Assembly: GCA_928212115.1 (NCBI GenBank)
Contig: CAKMRJ010003334.1
Location: 18,692,037 to 18,756,036, forward strand
DNA length: 64,000 nucleotides
Reading direction: 5' to 3'
Source: Lactuca virosa
Lineage: Eukaryota; Streptophyta; Magnoliopsida; Asterales; Asteraceae
The position numbers and the translations under genes are program-made. Positions 1 to 10,221 of this stretch are shown here, piece by piece (position 1 is the stretch's first letter; each line of letters begins with the position of its first letter). Under the pieces are notes generated by a model. The model ran no database searches and was not told where the DNA came from. It was given only the letters and a program-made list of their open reading frames with translations.

Positions 1-814
1 AATACATGATTTTTCTAGAATGCATAAAGTTGTCGTATACTATGTTTAAGAGTTGTACCTCTTAAAATTCAGCATTTTGGGCTAAATGCTTATTAAGGTA
101 TTAAGATATATATATTAAACAATTGTCCTTTTATGTAAATTTACATATTTCAAAAGTTTACAGCTATTTTTTACCAAACACTCATATAACAAATAAAATC
201 TATAACTTCCCGCTACCACATTCCTACTACCAGCTACCCGCTACCAGCTTCCATCTTCCAGCTACTTTTGCCAAACACGCCAATAGTATGTATGATAGTA
301 GTTGGATGTGTTAGTTAATGTTGTTTTTAGTTTTTAGATGCTAAAGAGAGCAATTAGACACATGAGCTTTCTAATAGGTATTATGTTTGCTTCCTTTTGA
401 ATGTTTTTGTACCCTTTAAAGTTTTACAGTTTTTCTTTCTTTCTGACATGGAGCGTCGTTTCATTATGTTTAATGATTTATTACTAGTGTCTTTTTGTCA
501 TCTCGTTTCTTATATATTTAGGGCTTTATTAGTAGTGTCTTTTTTCCATTTCTAAACTTTCGGTGGACTAGGTTGGATTTTACATATGAAGACTCCTATG
601 CTATACAAGATATACATGAAAAGCTAACAATCCTATGACTTAAGTTAGAGGGGAATGAGTTAAGTTGTGTTTGGAAACTAAGTGGTGAAAGAAACTCGGT
701 AGGTGAACGTTAGTGAAGATGTTAGTTGGTTGTGTAGTACTATATATTAGAATGAGAACATTATTTGTATATACATACATACATATATGTGCACACACAC
801 ACACATACATATAT
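1..814. other. AT-rich intergenic DNA with a MITE-like scrap
   Basis: No gene is recognisable here. On the minus strand, 133-290 has two GTGTTTGG(C/T)AAAA(A/G)TAGCTG-like segments separated by degenerate GCTGGTAGC(G/T)GGTAGC repeats. That style is known from the ends of eudicot hAT-type MITEs, but no clean terminal repeat or target duplication was found. 769-814 is a mixed ACAT/CA/TA microsatellite that directly abuts the next LTR. The short reading frames here look like chance. Confidence 0.4.
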
Positions 815-1011
815 TGTAACGTCCAAAAAATAAGACCCAAAAATTATTCATTTTAAATTAATAAAACGGTAATCTAAAGAGTTTTCATCAAACCAAGATG
901 GATCAAGTGTATCAATACATCATAAAATATCAGAGTAAATCAAAAAATGCAGAATAAGGTGGTGTGTGCTCTGCAATCATCCTGGGCTCTTCAATTTTGA
1001 ACCAGAAGTAC

Positions 1012-1421
1012 CTGAACATAAACTGAAAACTGTAAGCACACAAAGCTTAGTGAGTTCCCCAAACTACTACATATCATACATAATACACACATATCAGGCC
1101 CCCTACCTTCATCGGGCCTCGCCCGACATCAAGTCTCACCCGGCCTCGGGCCCCGCCCAGCATCAAACCCCGCTCGGTTTACAGATCTGTCAATCATTAG
1201 GTCCCGCCCGCTACACATATAAACATATAAACAGATAATCATACTAACACATGCGATAATCACAAACACAATAGCATACAATACAGTCATCGGGCCTCGC
1301 TCGGTATACATACCAATGCATAATACATGTAAGAGTCACGCAGACATCTAGCATCGTAATATAATAAACCATGGGCCGGCAATGGTGCCTTCGACCCGCT
1401 AAACACAGTGGGGAAACCTAC
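1012..1421 (-). other. Intron-like module in Gy-B LTR
   Basis: On the minus strand a donor-like GAG|GTAGGTTTCCCC begins at 1421 and an acceptor-like GTTCAG|GTAC ends at 1012, about 410 nt in all. A segment GGGGAACTCAC (1060-1050) just before the acceptor is nearly complementary to the donor. Between them are CGGGCCTCGCCCG-type GC-rich repeats (about 1096-1310). The same layout is present in six other LTRs of this window. Confidence 0.45.
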
Positions 1422-1681
1422 CTCAAGATTTTGGATCACTCGGATAAATCTCTGTCTGCTGCTCTGACAATCGCCGCGCACAAAAAGCTTGCAAATGATG
1501 AGCTAACCCCGAATCTTCAAGCTCAAGACACCTCTCCAAATGGTCCTCTTCTTCTTCCCCTTCATAAACCACCAACAAACACTCTTAAAGGCTCAAAACT
1601 CACAAAATCACACTAGGGTTTCGGTTTCAGGACAAAGGAAGGTGCAGGATGGCTAAACATGACCAAATGAGGCTATCATAA

Positions 1682-1693
1682 GGTTTAAATATA
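1682..1693 (-). promoter_or_regulatory. Gy-B LTR TATA box with upstream CG-rich repeats
   Basis: The minus strand reads TATATTTAAACC. Directly upstream on that strand (1728-1846) lie CG-containing inverted repeats including GTACGCCCCGCGTAC at 1821-1835. The same 15-mer occurs at the equivalent place in Gy-A (7819-7833). The layout is that of a U3 promoter. Confidence 0.5.
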
Positions 1694-1917
1694 GTGCAAA
1701 ACCAAAAAATTAGGGTTTCAGTCAGGCTCATGTACGGCATGCGTACTTCACTTACGCCCAACGTACGTGGATGGGATCCGTGCTCAAGATATCTGGCTAG
1801 TACGCTAAGCATACCACCTAGTACGCCCCGCGTACTAGCTTATGGACCAAAATGCAAAGTTTTTTTTATAAAGAGTGTTAAATGAGAAACTTCCCAAACT
1901 TGAGTGTTACAATTCTC

Positions 1918-4223
1918 CCCCACTTGAATCAGACTTCTTCCTCTAAGTCCGCTGCTCCAAATAACTCTGGATAGTGCTCCCTCATCTCATCTTCCGTCTC
2001 CCACGTCCATTCAGAACCCTTGCGATGCTGCCACTAGACTTTCACCAAATCAACAAACCTTGTTCCTCAAGGTTTTCGTCTTCCGATCAAGAATCACCAC
2101 TGGTCTCTCAATATAATTCAGGCGGTCATGCACATGAATGTCCTCTAATGGAACCATTGTCGAATCATCCAGTAAACACTTCCGCAACTAAGACACATGG
2201 AACACGCTATGGATCTGACTGAGCTCATCCAGAAGATCCAAGCGATATGCAACGCGGCCCACCCGGGCCAAAACCCTGAAAGAACCGATATACCTGCGGC
2301 CCAACTTGCCCTTCTTCAAGAATTGGATGACACCTTTCCAAGGTGACGCCTTCACGAGAACCATATCTCCCATCTGGAACTCTTGATCTGATCGGCGTCT
2401 GTCGGCATAACTCTTCTGCCGACTCTGAGATGTCTGGAGTCTACTACGTACATGTTTTTATCAACTCATTAGTCTTGAGTATCATCGCGATACTCCCAAT
2501 AACCTGTTGACCGACCTTACCCCAACAAATCAGGATCTTGCATTTCCTCCCATAGAGCATCTCAAAAGGAGGTTGATCGATGACTGCATGATAGGTGTTG
2601 TTATACGAAATTCTGATAACGGAAGATACGTATCCCAACTCCCATCAAAGTCCAAAACATACGCCTGAAGCATATCCTCTAACGTCTGAATAGTCTGGTC
2701 GCTCTGACCATCAGCTTGCGGATGGAATGTTGTGCTGAAATGTAGAGATGAGTACCCAACTCATCATGGAACCTTTTCCAAGACCTGGAAGTAAACCAGA
2801 CATCCCTGTCTGAAACCACCAAAACTGGTACCCCATGTCGTGCTACAACATCCCTGATATATACCTCAACCAACTTCTCCGCATAAATACTCTCCTGAAT
2901 TGAGATGAAATGCGCGCTCTTGGTCAACCGATCCACAATGACCCAAATCGAATTTACTCAGCACGTAGTCCGAGGCAACTTCATGATGAAATCCATGGTA
3001 ATCTCCTCCCATTTCCATACGGGAATCTACAACGGTTGCATCTTACCGTGAGGTCGCTGATGCTCGGCCTTGACTTTCCTACAAGTCAAGCACCTCTCCA
3101 CATACCAAGTCACATCCCGCTTCATGTAGGGCCACCAATCATCTAGACGAAGATCTATATACATCTTAGTCACCCCGCGATGAATGGAGAACCTAGACTT
3201 GTGCGCCTCCTCCATCAGAACCTAACGCACACTGCCCCAATACGGAACCCATACCCTCCGATGAAGAGTCAAAAACCCATGGCTATCATAATCAAAAGAA
3301 GCCACCTGATCCACAATGTGATCACTCTTCTGGTGCTCTTCCTTCATAGCCTTGATCTGAGCCTCACGAATCTGCTCCAAAAGCAGAGTAATCACGGTCA
3401 TCCTCAACTATATATCCCTGATTGGAGCTGCGATCGCCTTGCGGCTGAAAGCATCGGCCACCACATTGGTCTTCCCCAGATGGTAAAGGATCTCACAATC
3501 ATAATCCTTCACCACATCCAGCCATCGGCGATGCCTCATATTTTGATTTGGCTGATCCATCAGATAACTCAGGCTCTTTTGATCTGTGTAAATAGTACGG
3601 CGGAACCCATAGAGGTAATGTCGCCAAATCTTGAGGACGAAAACCACAGCCCCCATCTCCAAATCATGTGTCGGACAGTTCGTCTCATGAGGCTTCAACT
3701 GCCTCAAAGCGTAAGCGATCATGCGACCTCTCTACATCAAAAATGCCCCCAAACCCGTGAACGATGCATCACAATCTCTGGTAGGGTCAAAATCGGCGTC
3801 TCGCCTAATCTCTGCCTCAGGGTCTCAAAAGATGTCTGCTGCTCAGGCCCCCAGCAAAATGTGACCGTCTTCTTTGTCAACCGAGTCACAGGAACAACTA
3901 TCTTGGATAAATCGTGGATGAATCTCTGATAGTAACCTGCTAAACCAAGGAAACTCCGAATCTCAGATGGAGACCTCGGAACCTCCCACCACATCACGAC
4001 CTCGACCTTGGCCGAATCGACCAGAATACCATTACGGTTGACAAGGTGCCGCAGAAACTGCACCTCACGCAACCAGAACTCTCCCTCCTCAAAGTCTCCA
4101 GCACCTCCGTCAATTGCCCCTCGTGTTTCTCCTTGGTCTTGGAATAGACCAAGATATCATCAATGAATACAATCACAGACCGATCCAGCATCGGCCTGCA
4201 TACGCGGTTCATGAGATCCATGA
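1918..4223 (-). pseudogene. Gy-B pol remnant (RT end, RNase H, integrase, chromodomain-like end)
   Basis: This is the minus-strand polyprotein of a Ty3/gypsy chromovirus-like element, broken into several frames. From 4223 down: RT with the catalytic FIDDILVYS motif (about 4160), then the FLGLAGYY thumb region (about 3940). RNase H follows (IYTDQKSL, about 3590; ILYHLGKTNVVADA, about 3460). The integrase zinc finger is at 3200-3060 (HKSRFSIH, CLTCRKVK) and its core at 2936-2700 (VDRLTKSAHF, SDRDVWFTS). The tail has the GPF-like segment YIGSFRVLARVGRVAY and a chromodomain-like end by 1925. Gag, protease and most of RT are missing: the reading stops in FMDLMNR at about 4223, where copia leader sequence begins. 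It is dead; long reading frames on the opposite strand here are shadows. Confidence 0.85.
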
Positions 4224-5196
4224 AAGATTAAATCATTATTTAGTTTAAATTTAATTGGTAAATAATATGATTTAAATTTATTTAATTAATTGTTTAATTA
4301 AGATAAAAGATTAAATCATTATTTAGTTTAAAATTAATTATTATTAATTGTTTAATTCGAAATATTAATATTAAACCCTAGTATTTTAAAAAGGTTTTAG
4401 AATACACCTTATACTATATATATGATTAAAAGTTTAATATATTATATGTATAAGACGAGCCAGTCAAATCGCTATTACGCCTCATTCACGAAGCCATACT
4501 CTAAGGGGGGTATAAGGAAGCGAACTATAAAATGATCGTTGAATGGGTGTCCACTCTTACCCACCGCTCCCTTTTATGATGGAGGGTTGTTAGCCGAACA
4601 TATTTGATATGACATAACCTCTTAAAAGTATGATGATATTAAAGCACTAGAACCTTTTGAATAAATCCCAGCTCTAGTTACTTTGGGAAAAAAATGTGAG
4701 GTGTATGCTAGTCCATGAAAACGCACATCACTCTTTATATGTTATTAGTGGAGCGTGCGTTGTTAACCAACACACTAATTTACGACTATAAAGTTGAGTG
4801 ATGGACAAATCGAAAATTATCATTATTAATGGAGCGCATGTGGTTTACCGACACATTAATTTGAAATGATAAATGACATCGAGGTTGTCAAGCAGGTTTG
4901 CATGGTTATTCATATCTTATTTGTGATCCTTGGCATCTCATTAGCAAATTTGAAGATCATAATATGAGATTAAACATGTCATTGATAAGATTCAATGAAT
5001 ATCAAACAATCTAAGAGTTTCAGGCTAGATTGAAATTGGTAAATTTGTATTACCTACCTTGATAAATTCACAATTAGATTACGACATCCCTCTTTTTATT
5101 GTGAATTGTATTTTGGATCCTAGCCTTGAATATTTATTTTGGGTTAAAATATTAAGGATTTATATCACTAACTAAAACTATGTCTCTTTTTAAAAG
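4224..5196 (+). other. Co-1 copia 5' leader (5' LTR missing)
   Basis: AT-rich start, then sequence closely matching the leader of Co-2 (about 15900-16740): the GCCTCATTCACGAA block, CTCTTACCCACCGC, GTTAGCCGAAC, and the twin hairpins. No LTR or primer-binding site precedes it, so the 5' end of Co-1 was lost together with the upstream half of Gy-B. A short AT-rich segment is duplicated (about 4224-4255 and 4306-4335). Confidence 0.7.
4744..4860 (+). promoter_or_regulatory. Co-1 twin 36-nt leader hairpins
   Basis: Two 36-nt units, 4744-4779 and 4825-4860. Each is bounded by a 7-bp stem (ATTAGTG/CACTAAT and ATTAATG/CATTAAT) and contains GGAGCG...GGTTAACC-type inner sequence with its own stem. 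The G-C pair in the first unit is A-T in the second, a compensatory change. Co-2 has two units of the same length at 16262-16297 and 16345-16380. The position, after the primer site and before gag, suits an RNA packaging or dimerisation signal; that role is inference. Confidence 0.5.
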
Positions 5197-6108
5197 ATGT
5201 ATGGAAACGGTGATCTTGCTACTACTCAATTCGGCTCCTCCAACTCTAATTTCTCTCTACTCTCGATCTTGTCAAAAGAGAAGCTCACCGGTCCAAACTA
5301 CGTGGACTGGATGAGGAACTTGAAGATGACTCTTTGATATGATGGAAGTGAATATATCCTCGAAAAGCCACTTGTCGAGATCGATCATTCCGCCGCCACT
5401 CCTGAGGAAATTGCCTCATACAACAAACACTCTAATGATGCCACAAAGGTTGATTGAATCATGGTGGCCACTATAGCACTAGAACTGACCAAGTTCTATG
5501 AAGAATAATGGATATACGATATGGCTCTCGAGATTACTGAAAAAGTTCCAGAAGAAGGCTATACAAGATCATTTCGAAGTGGTCAATGCTTTAATGGTAT
5601 GCAAGCTCAAGGAAAGAGAATTTGATTGCCCTCACGTATAAAAGATGCAAAGATACGTGGAGTAAATCCATAGGATCAATATGTCATTTGATGATGAGTT
5701 GGCCATTGAAATGGTCCTTAACTCATTACTTCCTAGTTATGATCAGTTTATTCTGACCTATCATTTGAACAACAGTGAGACGACATTGACTGAGCTCGAT
5801 AATTTGTTGCAAACTGCTGAATCGGGGATGAAGAAAAATCATGCCTATATAACAACAAATACTCCTGTCGTGGCCATTAAATCTGGAAAAGGGAAAAAGA
5901 GGAAGGCTCATTCCCAATCCGGCAGGAAAGGGAAGGCCCATGTGGAGGGTCTAGTAGTGGGTGAAAGTCAAAGCCCAAATTTGATGTCCTTGTGGTCAGT
6001 GATCCAAAGGAGGCCACTTGCTTCCATTGTGATGAAAAGGGCCATTGGAGAAGAAGCTACCCTAAGTACCTACAGGACTTGAAGGACGGCAAGATAAAGG
6101 CGTCCTCT
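5197..6108 (+). pseudogene. Co-1 gag remnant
   Basis: Begins at an ATG (5197) after the leader. Conceptual translation shows the copia gag start (LTGPNYVDWMRNLKMTL), then several stops and frameshifts. A UBN2-type capsid region follows at 5681-5880 (MVLNSLLPSYDQF, ETTLTELDNLLQTAE), then a basic KGKKRKAH stretch. A zinc knuckle lies at about 6018-6060 (CFHCDEKGHWRRSY), in which the last metal-binding Cys is replaced by Tyr. Gag would form the virus-like particle and bind RNA. The broken knuckle and the stops show it is inactive. Confidence 0.8.
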
Positions 6109-7155
6109 TCAGGTATTTACACTATTCACGTTAATAACACACAACTTTCTCATTCTTGTGTCCTTGACACAGGATTTGGTTTCCACATTTGTTCTAATTT
6201 GCAGGGGCTAAGCGAAAGTGAGGAGGTAGAGCATGGGAAGATCAATTTGATCATGGGGAATAGGCAATCTTCACTTGTTACCAAGATTGGGACATATGGG
6301 CTTGTGCTTAGTAGTTGTGTTAGGGTTAATTTGATTAATTGTTGTTATCCGTCAAATATGACATGAAACATTATTTCATTTCATGTACTCTACAGACAAG
6401 GTTTTAGATATTCATTTTATAATGAAGTTGGTTCTATTTCTCCTTATCATAATGGTGTTTTTATGTTGGAATCTTTACCTTGTAATGGTGTGTATGAAAC
6501 TGTGACTTGTGTTGATAACCTAGGCAATAGTGTGTTTCATATTGATTTATCCAATGGTGTGGACAAAGCATGTTTGTTGCATTGTCGTCTTGGGCACATA
6601 AAAAAGAAACACATCACCCAACTCTAAAAATATAGAGTTTTGGAATCATTTGATCTTAGGACAGATGATGAATGTGAATCTTGTCTCTTAGGCAAGATGA
6701 AAAAATCATGTTTCACTGGAACATGTGAAAGAAGTGAAGGATTGTTGGACCTAATCCATACAGATGTGTGTGGCCCATTTAGATCCACCACAAGAGATGC
6801 TAATCGATACTACGTGATGCTTACAGATGATTATAGAAAAACTTGTGATATTTACTTAATAAAACATAAATCTAAAACCTTTGAAAAGTTCAAAGAGTTT
6901 AAGCATGAGGTCGAGAATCAGTTAGGCATGAAGATAAAGATGCTCAGATCTGACAGAGGTGGTGAGTATCTTAGTATCGAGTTCTACAACTATCTTAAGA
7001 AATGTGGAATTGTTTCACAATCCACTCTTCCTAGAATACCACAACTTAATGGTGTGGCTGAGAGGCGTAATTGAACCTTACTGGATATGGTTCATTCCAT
7101 GATGATTCGAGCTTCTCTTCATATTCATTTCTAGGGGTATGCCTTAGAGACAGTC
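6109..7155 (+). pseudogene. Co-1 protease and integrase (5' part)
   Basis: Continues from the knuckle. The aspartic protease active site appears as VLDTGFGFHICSN (about 6157-6200; copia elements usually have DTG(A/C/S)(S/T)). A degenerate stretch follows to about 6600, then the pre-integrase GAG domain (CESCLLGKMKK, about 6670). The integrase core runs from about 6750: IHTDVCGPF, MLRSDRGGEYLS (second catalytic Asp) and GVAERRN (last catalytic Glu), then a stop. The frame is cut at 7155 by insertion of Gy-A and resumes at 24010 with VPTKKVTKKPHKIWTGKAP. The halves meet exactly once one copy of the CAGTC duplication is removed. Confidence 0.85.
7151..7155. repeat. Target-site duplication CAGTC (left copy, Gy-A)
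   Basis: CAGTC at 7151-7155 is repeated at 24005-24009, flanking TG...CA ends of Gy-A. Removing one copy joins the two halves of the Co-1 integrase. It proves that 7156-24004 arrived as one insertion. Confidence 0.95.
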
Positions 7156-7818
7156 TGTAACAACCCATTATTTTACGTCAAACATGAGTTTTTGATAAAG
7201 GATTATTTAGAATAAATCATCTTATCTAATTTGTAGTATATGTCACAAGGTTTCCAAAAATATAAAGAACGCCGAAATCCGAGTTATAACGGAGAAGTTA
7301 TGACCAATCGAAGATCCGCGACAAAACCGACACAACGATGTGCGACGTAAAAAGTGAGTTTACAATCAAATGATTTTTAGCCTTAACAATCAAAATGAAA
7401 GTCATAGAATATGTTAAACCTAGAGTTTACATAAAAAGAACGTCCAAATCTGACTTCATATGAGGAAGTTATGATTTTTCTAAGAATCAGCACAACAATA
7501 CACAACCCGAAACTCGAAATAAAGATCGGGTGATTTTTAGCGAAAACAACCTAAACGAGAATCGAAGATCTTGTCATTTGTAGTTCAACGGTGAAAAGAC
7601 AGACGAAAACGGATGTCGAATGAAGAAGTTATGAATTTTTAACAAACTTTTCCTGTCCCGGCCTGTTAAAAATATAACTTTAAAATAAAGTTAAAATTAG
7701 TTGACGAAGTCTAAACGAAAGTTGTAGAGCTTGATCTCACTTACGCGTGGATATAAAGACCGTCAAAAACGGAGCTCATATGCAAAAGATATGAATTTTT
7801 GAAGTTTGGAAAATACAA

Positions 7819-8054
7819 GTACGCCCCGCGTACAAGAGTACGCCCAGCGTACTCGGATACAAGGCCTCAGATCGTCCACGTCGCCCCTCCGTCGCATGCA
7901 TACACGTATCGGACACGTACGAAGCTCAGATAACGAACGCAGGCCACGTCTCTTACTACGTCTAGCGTACGAAGGTACGCCCAGCGTACCGAGGTACGCC
8001 CATCGTACCGAAGTACGCTAACCGTAGTGCGAGGGTTCAGTCAAGTATAAAAGG
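7819..8054 (+). promoter_or_regulatory. Gy-A LTR promoter: CG inverted-repeat array and TATA box
   Basis: Four 15-mers of form GTACGCCC(C/A)(G/T)CGTAC lie at 7819-7833, 7838-7852, 7975-7989 and 7994-8008. Each has GTACG/CGTAC arms, usually extended to 6 bp (GTACGC/GCGTAC). A TATA box TATAAAAGG follows at 8046-8054. The array occupies the position expected of upstream activator sites. The 3' LTR lacks this whole segment. Confidence 0.65.
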
Positions 8055-8317
8055 ACTGCGAGGTCTTCGGGTTTGGTTTACATTCTTGGATTCTCCTTTC
8101 ATTCTAAACACCTTTCTAGCCACTCTAAACCACCCCGAAGCCCCGGTAACACCCCTATCACCTGAAGCAAGCCCCGACGCCCCGAAGTCAACCAGAAAAT
8201 TATCTTTTCCAATCGAAGTGTTGCCCGCGTAAAGCTCGGTTTTAATCAAAAACTCGCGGTTTCTTCGAGAAACATCATTTATAGAAACGAAATGCTGCCC
8301 AAATCACCACTTATCAA

Positions 8318-9960
8318 GTGAGTTCATACCCCAATAATCTATCTTTTAAATGATTTTAAATGCTTTTTAGGGGGGGGAATACAAGTTGAACACAATCTAA
8401 TTGTGTTAGTAAATACATGTGATATCAATCACATAAAGGATTTTCTTATGCTTTTAAGGATTACCAAATACTTCCATAATGACTTAAAGCCATGTTAATT
8501 CTTTTAAAAGTCACATAAACTCTTTTAGAACACCGTTAAACTCTTTTAAATGTTTTTATAACTATTTAAACTTATAATTGTCAAAATCATTTTATATATG
8601 TATAGATATATAAATAAGACTTAAAGGGCTTAGAACTAATGAATTTCCTTATTTCCTTTTCCTTGTCTGGATGTGGACCTAAGGTGGTGTTATTTGTCTG
8701 AAGGCCGTTTCCTTCTTAATTATATACATTATACATATGGGAATATAAAATGTTACTTCAGTCAGTATCATTACATTTGTATCATGCTGAGCAAAGAGGT
8801 ACTTTCAGGATAGATCATGCTAATCAGATAGAACATATAAATTATAATAGGTATAATTTATGAAACAAACGAGAAATCTATTTTCTAGATAAGTATACGA
8901 GGTCTAAATTACTTTGTCAAGAAAAGGGTATAATTCAATCTTTACTCAAACTAAAATGTGATGGTACGTATTCAGGACATAGCAATACTTGTTGTGTTAC
9001 ATTCTTGTAACCAGAGTCTCCTGGAGGGAGAGCGGGCATTGTGTGTATAGATCTATACGGGACCGACAATCCCACATCCCGACTGCTAGCTACAGTCCGG
9101 CAGACCAGCCATGGGGTGACAAATATCACATATTCAGTTTCGACACCAGTAGGTCGTCGTGTTCATTCTAGTCCAGCATGGTTACAACTTTATCACATTT
9201 TAAACCCTAATTAACCAGGTTAATATTAGGGTATTTATTCACCAGTAGTTTACTATTTTTAAGAAATACTATTGTAGTAATCACTTTCCATAAACAAAAC
9301 AGAACAGTTTTATGGGGATTTAAAACTACTTTATGGAACAGTTTTATTGGTATTTAAAACTACTTTACGGGACGGTTTTATGGGTATTTAAAACCACTTT
9401 TCACCATTAAAATGGAAAACATTCTTTAAATAATTTTATGGATAGTTAAAATTATGTTAAACCTTATTAAGTACAATATTACTTAAATGGAACGGTTTTA
9501 TGGAATTAAAACTACTTATCAGTTGTAAAGCAGAAAATATAAGATTTTCTGGAATGTCATCAGTCATTTTCTTAAAACTAGTATAACATAAAGGACCTTA
9601 AATGATTAATTCTATAATTCCTTAGTTTTTACCAGAGTTATACATAATTAATATCCGACTGACAGTGGAATGTGTGACTTCCGCCTCATTTCATGTTCCT
9701 TGTTTGGTAGTGGGCTTAGGGCAGATTCACACATTTAACTGTCAATTCGATATTAGGTTATATATAACTAGTAAAAAACTAAGTAATTGTAGAGGGAACT
9801 ATTATGGTTATCAATTTATCTCATCAGAAAATATAGGATTTTCTGGAAGAACCAGCGAACTTTTCCAAAGAACTTAGAGTATACTTCATATAACTAAAAT
9901 ACTTATGAACTCACCAGCTTAAATGCTGATCTACTCTTTCAAAATAACTTGTAATCTCAG
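8318..9960 (+). other. Intron-like module in Gy-A 5' LTR with paired ends
   Basis: Donor-like GTGAGTTCATA at 8318-8328. TATGAACTCAC at 9904-9914 is its exact 11-nt reverse complement. An acceptor-like TAATCTCAG|G ends at 9960, about 46 nt further on. The module starts about 270 nt downstream of the TATA box and ends before the LTR end, so it would lie in the 5' untranslated leader. It spans 1,643 nt and contains the GTATAGATCTATAC palindrome and the GTAACCAGAGTCTCC block shared with LTR-H. Whether it is spliced is unknown. Confidence 0.5.
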
Positions 9961-10209
9961 GAATCCAATAGACAGGTACACTCCCGGAGCTTTTGAGAAG
10001 ACAGCCTAGTACCGTGTTGCGTCTTTTGTCTTTTACCATATCTACTTTGATGTTTGAATATGTAATGTTTAAACACTTATGTAAAACTTATACTTATTAA
10101 TGCAATGGTTGGTTGTACTTTGATTACTATAATGCATGTGTTGTGATACTTAGATGACGTCCTCCGCCGCCGAACATTTCCGCCGTTCTGGTTTGGGGGT
10201 ATGACAGAT

Positions 10210-10221
10210 TGGTATCAGAGC
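10210..10221 (+). other. Gy-A primer-binding site (tRNA-Met)
   Basis: TGGTATCAGAGC, three bases after the LTR end, complementary to the 3' end of plant initiator tRNA-Met; it primes minus-strand DNA synthesis. Confidence 0.95.

Larger units (their letters stand above)
815..1911 (-). repeat. 3' LTR of truncated gypsy element Gy-B
   Basis: Read on the minus strand the repeat starts TGTAACACTC at 1911 and ends GGACGTTACA at 815, giving the TG...CA ends of an LTR. It is preceded on that strand by a purine-rich tract (AAGTGGGGGAGAATTG, 1912-1927), the polypurine primer of plus-strand synthesis, so this is the 3' LTR. It carries CG-rich inverted repeats (1728-1846), a TATA box (about 1682-1693) and an intron-like module (1421 down to 1012). 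No second LTR of this type is present, so the element is truncated at its 5' end. Confidence 0.85.
7156..10206 (+). repeat. Gy-A 5' LTR (3,051 bp)
   Basis: Starts TGTAACAACCC and ends GGGGGTATGACA, followed by the primer site. Regions in order: U3 with about four degenerate ~125-bp units containing GAAGTTATGA (7262-7800); CG-rich inverted repeats (7819-8030); TATA box at 8046; donor-like site at 8318; CCTTGTTTGG boxes at 8661 and 9698; a conserved block containing the palindrome GTATAGATCTATAC (about 9046); and an acceptor-like site at 9960. The 3' LTR (22465-24004) aligns with it outside 7392-8904. Confidence 0.95.

Noticed and set aside
3180..3929. Plus-strand frame of 249 codons
   Set aside because: It lies antisense to recognisable Gy-B RT and RNase H; a similar antisense frame of equal length occurs opposite the same domain in Gy-G (56910-57659). 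It is a codon-composition shadow.
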